Below, in pieces: positions 43,576-50,873 of a stretch of 64,000 nucleotides of DNA. The position numbers and the translations under genes were made by a program. The DNA lies in the NCBI GenBank assembly GCA_028280845.1, contig JANQKZ010000045.1, forward strand, positions 81,121-145,120, in the 5' to 3' direction. Numbering within the stretch: the stretch's first letter is position 1; every line of letters starts with the position of its first letter. The notes beneath the pieces were generated by a model, which saw nothing but the letters and a program-made list of their open reading frames with translations, made no database searches and was not told the origin of the DNA. Source of the stretch: Opitutales bacterium. Its GTDB lineage: Bacteria; Verrucomicrobiota; Verrucomicrobiia; Opitutales; JABSRG01.

Positions 43576-44485
43576 ACCTGGGCCGCTGAAAATACGCCCG
43601 GGTCTTCTCAAAGAAATCCGCCCGGACCAGGTCCGCATCGATGGTTCGATAAAAAAACACTTCGCGATCTCCATATTCCGGAGCAGTATGAATCGTTACC
43701 TGGGGCGAGCTGTCAGGATGCAACATAGCCCCCACAAGGGCCAGATCCCAGATGTGTCGCGTATACCGCCCTCCATCCACGTGCTGATACCATCGGTCCA
43801 ATAAAAAATCCGTCAACGGATGGTGATCGTTAAACTGCTTTTCTGTCTCCCAGTAATCAAATTCCATCAAGATCGACACCTGCTTCGGCAACACATGGAG
43901 CTCCACTGGCGAGGCAAAGACATGATGCACAGCTTGGATATCCATCATCGCATTGAAATCCAGCGTCGTGATCTGCCCCGTCTCATAATCCACCGATGAT
44001 CCAAGCCAATAGACCGCGATTTTGTCCGCGATGCTGGGATCAATCATGAGCGAGGAAGCGACGTTGGTCAGGTTCCCCATGGCGATGACAATTAATTTCT
44101 CTCCTTCAGGCGTAGCATGGGCGTCTTTGATCAGGCCATAAGCCGCCGCGCTATGTTGGGTCCGGTCGCCCCAGTCATACATACGGGCAATAGCGCCCCG
44201 GCGCGTAGGCACCCGGTCCTCTGGCTTCAGATATCCGATCAGCAACTGATTCAGCCGATGACTGTCTTCCATTGAGGTTTCCGTGGCCCATTGGCTCGTC
44301 TGCCAGTGGGTCGCGTGGACTGCGATCACATTCCATTCCGGCTCAATCAGGGCACGGATCACAGCATACAAATCATCCACCTCATTCGCCGTATCGGCAT
44401 CAATAATGATGCGATGCTTTTCGGCAGCACTGACAAAAACAGAAACCAGCAATAAGGGGAGAAGAAGGGGTAGAATTCGGCGCAT
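43574..44485 (-). CDS. Exported nucleoside hydrolase-like protein
   Basis: A 303-residue IUNH family protein with a signal peptide (MRRILPLLLPLLLVSVFVSA). The calcium/ribose motif reads HRIIIDADTANEVDDLYAV, again with an extended loop between the first and later Asp residues, like the paralogue at 31036 and the DUF1593 gene at the window start. KLIVIAMGNLTNVASSLMIDP is the second conserved segment and HIWDLALVGAML stands at the position of the last active-site motif, with DLA rather than a clear catalytic His. It may therefore cleave a different N-glycosyl bond or be non-catalytic. Located next to a GH9 gene on the opposite strand. Confidence 0.82.
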   Translation of the reverse strand: MRRILPLLLPLLLVSVFVSAAEKHRIIIDADTANEVDDLYAVIRALIEPEWNVIAVHATHWQTSQWATETSMEDSHRLNQLLIGYLKPEDRVPTRRGAIARMYDWGDRTQHSAAAYGLIKDAHATPEGEKLIVIAMGNLTNVASSLMIDPSIADKIAVYWLGSSVDYETGQITTLDFNAMMDIQAVHHVFASPVELHVLPKQVSILMEFDYWETEKQFNDHHPLTDFLLDRWYQHVDGGRYTRHIWDLALVGAMLHPDSSPQVTIHTAPEYGDREVFFYRTIDADLVRADFFEKTRAYFQRPR

Positions 44486-44780
44486 GAAAACAATTTACAG
44501 GAGACTGCAAAGCGCGCGAAGGATATTCTCCAGCAGATATCATAGATTGCTTAGCGCGGGCCGGCCCAAACGCTCTGAGCGGAGTCCGGACCTTCAGTAA
44601 AAATTAGAATGATTCCGCAAACGTCATGAACCAACATGGTACCCCAAGACCTCCATTTTGAGATCTTCCGTATCCAAAAAGTGATTGCTTACCTTTCGAC
44701 TGCACTACCGCTGACCTGGCTTGACGCCCCCCTCCATACCCTTGGAAATACGCTTAGTTTTCCTTCATTCCATTACGACT

Positions 44781-47114
44781 ATGAGTCCTTCCTTTACCCC
44801 ATCGATCTCCGCAAGAATTGTTCTAGTTTCACTCTGCTTGGTCCAGCAACTAAGTCTCCCCCTTCAAGCAGCCAAACTCCTTCAGGTACAACCCGTGGAT
44901 GAAAGCATCCTTATGATCACCTTCCGCGACGGCGAAGTGGCCTATCGGGACGATGGACAAGGCCCCAGCGCCTACGATGGCCATGCATGGGCCCCTGGTG
45001 ATGACCAGCTGGTGCCTTTCGGCGATCCACTCGATGTCGAGGCGGCTACCGATCCCCGCAACTGGCAGATCATTTCCCGTAACAACACCATTACTACTTA
45101 CGCGGGGCCAGATGGAGCCCGGCCAACCCGGGTAAACCGGAAGTCCAAGGTCAATCAGGCCACGCACGACTGGGATTACCACCTCGACCACTGGCTCTAC
45201 CTGCACCTGCCCGAACCCCTGACCCCCGGAGAAACCTATATTCTGCAAATTGCCCCGGAAACGGGCTCCCTGGTTTCCGAATTTGCCTTCACCTACCAGT
45301 TGGAGAGCTCCATCTCCGAAGCCATTCATGTGAACCTCCTGGGGTATACCCCGGATAGCCCGGTTAAGGCCGCCGATCTCTACCTGTGGTTAGGGGATGG
45401 GGGCCCGCGGGACTTCTCCGGTTTCGAGGGAAATGTCGTTTCCCTCTACGATATTCATCTTGGCGCTGCATTCCCTGCCGGCGAAGTAAGGTTCTGGAAA
45501 GACAACATCCCCGAGGCCGAGGGCAGAAGCCTGACCGGCTCTCCCGTCTGGACCGCAGACTTTTCAGGGTTCAACCGCCCAGGAAGCTACCGCTTAGTCA
45601 TCGATGGCGTAGGTGCCAGCCCAGTCTTTGAAATTCGAGAGGATTTGTGGCACGCCCCTTATCAAACCTCCCTGCGCGGGTATTACTACATGCGGGTTGG
45701 CGAGCCGATCACCGACTTGCGCCCCATCCCCCGGCAGCCGCGATTTATCCAGGGTGTCGATCCGGTCGATTTTCATATTTATATCACCGATCTCGACCCC
45801 TTCGACCCGGAATGGGAAGACCATCCCGGAGACACATGGGACGAGCCTCATTTCAAACCAGCTGAAGAGTCCATGTTCTGGAAACGGCGGCTACCCGGCA
45901 ACCCAACCAATCCTCGGGCCATCGGCGGTCATTCGGATGCCCTGGACTGGGACCGCCACATCGCCCACGTGGTGAATCTCTATGACATTCTTTTGCCCTA
46001 CATCATAACGGATGGCATCCCTGCGGAAGACGATCTGGGGATAGCCGAAAGCGGAAATGGAATCCCGGACCTCATCGATGAAGCACGCAATGAGGTTGAT
46101 CTCTTCTTAAGTTTACGGGATGGAGCAGCCTATTCCCAAGGCCTGACCAACCCATCCCGGGAGCGCACCGCCATGTTCCAGGCTGGTACCACCACCATGG
46201 CAGCCTGGGCCAACGCGGCCAACGCGGCCATGCTGGCCGAAGCCTTCCGCGTCGCTGGCCAGGAAGACCGCATGCGTTTCTACTTGGACGAAGCGATTCA
46301 GGCCTTTCACTTTGCCGAAGCCCAGGAAAACCAGCAGTTGGATGATCTCCAGGGAATCGGCGATGGCAGGATGCGGGGGCGCGACTTTCGCATGATGGCC
46401 GCTGCCTACCTCTTCAACCTCACGGGCCTCCCGGTCTGGGAGGATCGCATGGCGGAAGACAGCGTCTCCGCCGATGGCCCGGTGCCCCTCATCTCCCAAA
46501 ACGATTATACCCAATACTGGGGAGCTGCTGCCTACCTCTTCTCCCCTCACCCCCAACGCTATCCGCAACTTGCCGAAAACATGCGCACGGGAATTCGCCA
46601 ACAGGCCCTGGAGGATAACGTCCGCTTCATGGATGAACGTCCCTCCCGCAGGACGTCCAACAACAACTACTGGCAAACTCCACATAACCTGCAAATCCTC
46701 ATGCTAGCCCACGCCTTGGAGCAGGATCCCACCACTCGGGAACGCATGCTGAAGGCCATGATCCTCGAGGCCGATTGGGGCCTCGGGCGCAACCCATCCA
46801 ACATGGTCGAAATGACCGGACTGGGCTCGCGTCGAGTCGAAAATGCCTACACCTCCGGTCGCAATGATGGCAGCCCGGGCATGCATCCGGGCCATACCCC
46901 ATATCACAATCTCGATCCCTGGGGTTTCACGCATAACGGCTCCAATCCCGGGTGGTTCCAGGAAAAGGGCTACCCCGCATGGGATCAGGGCTGGCCCCAC
47001 CAGGAAGGACATTTCAATTCGCGCTACTCCTGGACAAACGCCGAGTTCACCCCCCGCCAAACCATGCGCGGCAAAATGGCCCTCTACACCTACCTGCATT
47101 CCCTGAATCAGTGA
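44781..47114 (+). CDS. Exported glycoside hydrolase family 9 protein
   Basis: A 777-residue protein from the ATG at 44781, which yields a signal peptide (ISARIVLVSLCLVQQLSLPLQA). After an N-terminal beta-rich region comes a CelD_N-type Ig-like domain (IHVNLLGYTPDSPVKAADLYLW to YRLVIDG), then the (alpha/alpha)6 catalytic domain: GGHSDALDWDRHIAHVVNLYDILLPY (near residue 385) holds the D-A-x-D pair that corresponds to the GH9 nucleophile/base, followed by IPDLIDEARNEVDLFLSL, and SWTNAEFTPRQTMRGKMALY at the end places the acid Glu. It should cleave beta-glucan-type chains outside the cell. Divergent from many GH9 endoglucanases in the first motif (GGHSDALD for GGWYDAGD). Confidence 0.85.
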   Translation: MSPSFTPSISARIVLVSLCLVQQLSLPLQAAKLLQVQPVDESILMITFRDGEVAYRDDGQGPSAYDGHAWAPGDDQLVPFGDPLDVEAATDPRNWQIISRNNTITTYAGPDGARPTRVNRKSKVNQATHDWDYHLDHWLYLHLPEPLTPGETYILQIAPETGSLVSEFAFTYQLESSISEAIHVNLLGYTPDSPVKAADLYLWLGDGGPRDFSGFEGNVVSLYDIHLGAAFPAGEVRFWKDNIPEAEGRSLTGSPVWTADFSGFNRPGSYRLVIDGVGASPVFEIREDLWHAPYQTSLRGYYYMRVGEPITDLRPIPRQPRFIQGVDPVDFHIYITDLDPFDPEWEDHPGDTWDEPHFKPAEESMFWKRRLPGNPTNPRAIGGHSDALDWDRHIAHVVNLYDILLPYIITDGIPAEDDLGIAESGNGIPDLIDEARNEVDLFLSLRDGAAYSQGLTNPSRERTAMFQAGTTTMAAWANAANAAMLAEAFRVAGQEDRMRFYLDEAIQAFHFAEAQENQQLDDLQGIGDGRMRGRDFRMMAAAYLFNLTGLPVWEDRMAEDSVSADGPVPLISQNDYTQYWGAAAYLFSPHPQRYPQLAENMRTGIRQQALEDNVRFMDERPSRRTSNNNYWQTPHNLQILMLAHALEQDPTTRERMLKAMILEADWGLGRNPSNMVEMTGLGSRRVENAYTSGRNDGSPGMHPGHTPYHNLDPWGFTHNGSNPGWFQEKGYPAWDQGWPHQEGHFNSRYSWTNAEFTPRQTMRGKMALYTYLHSLNQ

Positions 47115-47143
47115 GAAACAAGAGGCCGCCATGGAAGTTTGCA

Positions 47144-47294
47144 CAAGAGGTAACGGAAGTTGTGAGGACAAAAGAGCCTCTCAAAGTAAACGCCTTCCCG
47201 ATCTTCCATCCAAAACAACCGATAGGAGAGCGGGCTAGACCCGTGACGTTCACCCAAACAGCCACCCCACCCTCACAACTTCCGTTCCCTCTTG
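47144..47294. repeat. 24-bp inverted repeat pair, MITE-like
   Basis: Arm one at 47144-47167 (CAAGAGGTAACGGAAG...) and arm two at 47271-47294 (...CTTCCGTTCCCTCTTG) are reverse complements with one mismatch over 24 bp. They enclose 103 bp without coding potential. Located between the GH9 stop and the end of the convergent gene at 47302. Confidence 0.6.
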
Positions 47295-47301
47295 TAAAAA
47301 A

Positions 47302-48150
47302 CTACCGCTCCAACACCCGAGCCAACTCCTCATGCGCCGCCTCCGTCAGGACCGCCCCCTCCCGAAACAAAATCCGGAACTGAACTGGGGTTTCCTGCAT
47401 CAAGGCCTTCGCATTCAGCTCGCGCCCGAACCCAAAGACCACCATGCCATCGGGAGAAGCTAAACCGGCCTCCGTATTACCCAAATACCCGAAAAGGTCC
47501 GGCAAATCATCCGGCGTCAATTGCTCGACCAGAAAAATCCGATCAACCGCCTGATCCCCAAAATAAGCCCAATCCCATTGTGAGACCAGGCCACCGGTCT
47601 TGTAGTAATCGGGAAACTCAAAAATCGGCCCACCCGTATCCGTTCCCCAATACTGTTCCTCTGGGGTGAAACGTCCTGCAATCGGCCCCTCGTATAAAAA
47701 CCAGTAAGCATGCTCCGGATCCATCCGCTCCACCGTCATCGTGGCATCTTCCTCTGTGAACACCCAGCTCCACTGCCATTTGCCGCTTTTCGACACCGAC
47801 CGGATGGTCCGTGCATCCACTTGCTCGGACTCACATTTATAAAAGCCCGGGTGCCCCGCTCCTCCATCATCCGATTGAAACACCATGTTCGGAATCCCAC
47901 GAAAGTCCGATGCCGCTGAGGCCGGATAGGCCTCCGCCTCCGATCGATTCCAAGCCACCCAGTCTTTCCCTTCCACATCCACTACGCTCGAAAACCCTCC
48001 CGCTTCTTTTTGGTAATAGTAGGTTGCCGAGGGGGTCGTAATGATAAAGCAGGCCATCCCCTCATCTTCACCCTCAGTGATTTTCACCCCCGCCCATCCT
48101 GAGGTTAGGGAGAAAAAAACTGAGAAAAAAATAAAATATTTAGCTATCAT
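47302..48150 (-). CDS. Exported protein of unknown function
   Basis: A 282-residue protein with a signal peptide (MIAKYFIFFSVFFSLTSGWA). The mature part is rich in Trp, Tyr and acidic residues and looks like one large beta-sandwich: ATYYYQKEAGGFSSVVDVEGKDWVAWN, WQWSWVFTEEDATMTVERMDP, YWFLYEGPIAGRF. I do not recognise a Pfam family with certainty; the style (aromatic loops, beta-rich) resembles galactose-mutarotase-like carbohydrate-binding folds. Position in a glycosidase cluster suggests a glycan-related role. It is upstream (same strand as) none of its neighbours at short distance: 100 bp separate it from the FG-GAP gene that follows it in the opposite reading order. Confidence 0.6.
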   Translation of the reverse strand: MIAKYFIFFSVFFSLTSGWAGVKITEGEDEGMACFIITTPSATYYYQKEAGGFSSVVDVEGKDWVAWNRSEAEAYPASAASDFRGIPNMVFQSDDGGAGHPGFYKCESEQVDARTIRSVSKSGKWQWSWVFTEEDATMTVERMDPEHAYWFLYEGPIAGRFTPEEQYWGTDTGGPIFEFPDYYKTGGLVSQWDWAYFGDQAVDRIFLVEQLTPDDLPDLFGYLGNTEAGLASPDGMVVFGFGRELNAKALMQETPVQFRILFREGAVLTEAAHEELARVLER

Positions 48151-48201
48151 AATCTTTGCGCCTCCGCGCCTTGAGCAAAGCGGGCGAGAGAATCTTTACT
48201 G

Positions 48202-48250
48202 TTTCTGATTTCCGACTTCCGATTTCTGATTTCTGATTTCCGGTTTCCCC
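48202..48250. repeat. Heptanucleotide repeat array (TTTCTGA/TTTCCGA type), 7 units
   Basis: Seven uninterrupted units: TTTCTGA, TTTCCGA, CTTCCGA, TTTCTGA, TTTCTGA, TTTCCGG, TTTCCCC. It fills the space right up to the stop codon of the leftward FG-GAP gene at 48251. Confidence 0.75.
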
Positions 48251-49432
48251 TCACCCATCATTTCTCCAAACATGCAAAAAAGCATAGTGATCCCATGCGG
48301 GCCCGTAAATATCCAGATCCCCATCCCCGTCGAGATCCACTAATCGGGCACCGAGGTGCATCTCCTTCCCTGTATCGATTTTGTGGATACGAAATGTTCC
48401 AGTACCATCATTTTCAAAAAGCTGCAAGGTATACACGCTGCCTTTGTGTTCATTGGTGACCAAGTCGATATCTCCATCGCCATCGATGTCGCCGGCACCC
48501 AGGTTGTTCATCGAATACTGGGTAATCAATAGAGCGGGTGTCCACTTTCCGGTGACGGGATCCTCGGGAGCCGCCAGCCAAACCAGCTCCGCATCAGGCT
48601 CCTTTCCCGGATAACGCTCTTCGGCGTAGGCAATGTCTAATCGGCCATCCCCATTAAAATCGGCCACTTCGATTCGATCGATGTCATGCTTGGACTTGAA
48701 AATCTCGGTTACCCTGCCTTTAGCAGACAGGGACCCTGGATTCTCCCACCAATACAGTTGGTTCAGGACCTGGTGGTCCCCCTGTTTAGTGTAACTGGAT
48801 GCGACCAGATCGAGGTCACCATCGCCATCTATATCTCCGGTATCGAATCCTTCATCCGAGGAACCGGGGATTAGCAATGTCGACGGCCACAGCCCCGACT
48901 CCGGTTCATCCGGAATTTCGATGACATGCAACCCATCACCAGCGCCGAGCAAAATTTCCGGACGACCCCCCGGAACCAGGTCGGCAACCCGAAATCCCTG
49001 ACTGTTGATATGTCCGGTCGCCTCTACCTGAGCAATTTCCCGGAAAAACCACCGCTGTCCCGTTGAGTCAACAGCTTCAATCCAATACACGGACGGGAGC
49101 GAGATGGCTATTCCATCGGGCAAGGCATCTCCATCCACATTGAGGAAGAGGATACCATCGGTGTTATTCCGTAGATCCACACGCTCCCAGGGACCTTGCA
49201 GATCCCCTCCCGGACTCAAATACACATAGCGACCTGACAGAATGTCGTGATAGCCATCCTGATTCACATCCAACGCATCAGCCCCAAAATAGCGCAGCCA
49301 TGTAGGCCCGGCAAAGTCTCCCCACTTCTCCCGCGCGTCATCCACCTCAATGTAGGTGAACGCGGGCTTGGCCCCCTGTAGAGAGGTGAGCGTTAAGAGG
49401 AGAGAGGAGAAGAGAATCAAGTTGGTTTTCAT
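48251..49432 (-). CDS. Exported FG-GAP/VCBS repeat protein (beta-propeller)
   Basis: A 393-residue protein with a signal peptide (MKTNLILFSSLLLTLTSLQG). The mature part is a series of integrin-like propeller blades marked by calcium-binding loops of the type DxDGDGxxDL: DVNQDGYHDIL, NVDGDALPDGI, DIDGDGDLDLVAS, DFNGDGRLDIAYA, DIDGDGDIDLVTN, DLDGDGDLDIYGP. Six to seven blades are expected, a complete propeller. Such proteins bind glycans or other surface proteins; some are lyases or lectins, but no catalytic residues are assigned. The signal peptide is encoded by heptanucleotide repeat units. Paralogue directly upstream at 49556. Confidence 0.82.
   Translation of the reverse strand: MKTNLILFSSLLLTLTSLQGAKPAFTYIEVDDAREKWGDFAGPTWLRYFGADALDVNQDGYHDILSGRYVYLSPGGDLQGPWERVDLRNNTDGILFLNVDGDALPDGIAISLPSVYWIEAVDSTGQRWFFREIAQVEATGHINSQGFRVADLVPGGRPEILLGAGDGLHVIEIPDEPESGLWPSTLLIPGSSDEGFDTGDIDGDGDLDLVASSYTKQGDHQVLNQLYWWENPGSLSAKGRVTEIFKSKHDIDRIEVADFNGDGRLDIAYAEERYPGKEPDAELVWLAAPEDPVTGKWTPALLITQYSMNNLGAGDIDGDGDIDLVTNEHKGSVYTLQLFENDGTGTFRIHKIDTGKEMHLGARLVDLDGDGDLDIYGPAWDHYAFLHVWRNDG
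49382..49416. repeat. Heptanucleotide units inside a signal-peptide coding region
   Basis: AGAGGTG, AGCGTTA, AGAGGAG, AGAGGAG, AAGAGAA in strict 7-bp register; three of five units are exact reverse complements of units in the intergenic array 43541-43575. On the reverse strand they encode LFSSLLLTLTS of the FG-GAP protein's signal peptide. Confidence 0.55.
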
Positions 49433-49444
49433 CTAATTTTAAAT

Positions 49445-49512
49445 TGTAGGAGCGACCTTGCGTCGCGATCGAATCGTAAGCCTGCAATCACGACGCAAGG
49501 TCGCTCCCACAG
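49445..49512. repeat. REP-like palindrome (GTAGGAGCGACCTTGCGTCGCGA type)
   Basis: Arms at 49446-49468 and 49488-49510 are reverse complements with two mismatches over 23 bp; the core is GGAGCGACCTTGCGTCG. Its shape matches the REP doublets spread by RAYT transposases in gamma-proteobacteria and others. It lies between the two FG-GAP genes. Confidence 0.75.
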
Positions 49513-49555
49513 GATTAAAAGCGGGTTTCCTGCTCCCATTTTCGTTTTTCCATTT

Positions 49556-50770
49556 CTATCGGGTTTCATTCACCCAAAGCTCATAAAACTCACTCACGTG
49601 CCCGGGATACCGGAAGAAATCCAGATCCCCATCCCCATCCACATCTGCCATATAGGAGTTGTAGGCCCCCTCCATGGTCAAGGTTTGTGATTTCCAGTAT
49701 TCCTCACCGGGACCCGGATTCAGAAAGAGCTTTACCGGGCTCGCCATCGCATCCCCTTGGTGCGCGTTGTTCCCTGAAAGGACATCCAGGTCCCCATCGA
49801 GATCGACATCCCCGACCTGCAGGGTATGGGCATAGGAGTTGATTCCGATATCATGGGACTTCCAGCTGTTGATCTCCGGGTCGACCAACTCATACCAGGC
49901 CACCCGATTGCGGTAGAGCTCAGAGCAGGAGATAACCACGTCATCCACGCCATCCCCACTGATGTCAGCACAGATGATTTTGGTAGAGTTATGCTTCCAC
50001 GTCCGCCCGGGATCTGAATTCCAGTAGGGGTCAATGTTGTTGACCTCCCATTTACCGATCATGGACCCCCCTGGATTCACCAACCAGAAGCCTGTAGAAA
50101 TGATGTCCACATCTCCGTCACCATCAACATCACCAACATGCTGGCCTTCATGGAGCTCATCGACGTAGAGCTGGGCTACCACCGCCCAGGCCTCCGGCGT
50201 GTCCTGCCGGTAAACCACCACCTGCGGGGTATGATGGCAAGTGCCGGCCACGTCGAGCTTGCCGTCCCCATTCAAGTCAACCAGGTCAAAGTCCTTCACA
50301 AAGGCCGGAAAACTCCCGATGAAATGGGGCTCCCAGCCTGGGTTTTCATACCAGTAGAGCTGAGTGGCCGCTGTTCCATCCTCCCACTCTCCGGGGTGCA
50401 CCGGTCCCAACACATCGATATCCCCATCACCGTCGATATCGCCACTGTCGAGGTCACCTCCCGCAAACCGCCCTCCCTTAGGTCCGCTTTCAGCAATGAT
50501 GACTCGATCGGCCCCACTCAGATCAGGTTTGGTCTGATAATATCCCAGCCAACCCCCATTGCCATTATTATTGATCACGAAGAAATCGACCAGCCCATCC
50601 CCATTCACATCGGCATGACTCCGTGCCCACCACTTGTCGGCTCCCTCTTGAATGAAGGACTTCACGCTAAAGGGAACCTCGGCAGGCAAGGCAAAAAGAA
50701 AAGAAAGCGCACACACGATGGAGGGAAGAGCAAGAACGAGCTTTCGACGGAGAACGGGGGTAGATTTCAT
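49556..50770 (-). CDS. Exported FG-GAP/VCBS repeat protein (seven-bladed beta-propeller)
   Basis: A 404-residue protein from the ATG at 50770, which gives a signal peptide (RRKLVLALPSIVCALSFLFALPA); an upstream start would add a Cys-containing prefix. Seven calcium-loop motifs are visible: DVNGDGLVDFFVI, DIDGDGDIDVLGP, DLNGDGKLDVAGT, DVDGDGDVDIIST, DISGDGVDDVVIS, DVDLDGDLDVLSG, DVDGDGDLDFFRY, i.e. a full seven-bladed propeller. Aromatic inter-blade stretches (TQLYWYENPGWEP, RVAWYELVDPE) suggest ligand contacts. Probably binds polysaccharide or a partner enzyme outside the cell; divergent from the GH9 gene at 50874. Confidence 0.83.
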   Translation of the reverse strand: MKSTPVLRRKLVLALPSIVCALSFLFALPAEVPFSVKSFIQEGADKWWARSHADVNGDGLVDFFVINNNGNGGWLGYYQTKPDLSGADRVIIAESGPKGGRFAGGDLDSGDIDGDGDIDVLGPVHPGEWEDGTAATQLYWYENPGWEPHFIGSFPAFVKDFDLVDLNGDGKLDVAGTCHHTPQVVVYRQDTPEAWAVVAQLYVDELHEGQHVGDVDGDGDVDIISTGFWLVNPGGSMIGKWEVNNIDPYWNSDPGRTWKHNSTKIICADISGDGVDDVVISCSELYRNRVAWYELVDPEINSWKSHDIGINSYAHTLQVGDVDLDGDLDVLSGNNAHQGDAMASPVKLFLNPGPGEEYWKSQTLTMEGAYNSYMADVDGDGDLDFFRYPGHVSEFYELWVNETR

Positions 50771-50873
50771 TAGAATTAGGATTGGGGGGGTAAATCGTTC
50801 ACAAGTATAAAACAAACAGTTCCGTTGGCCTATGATATTTTTGGTCTTAAGATTAATATCCTAAGCCCCAGAC

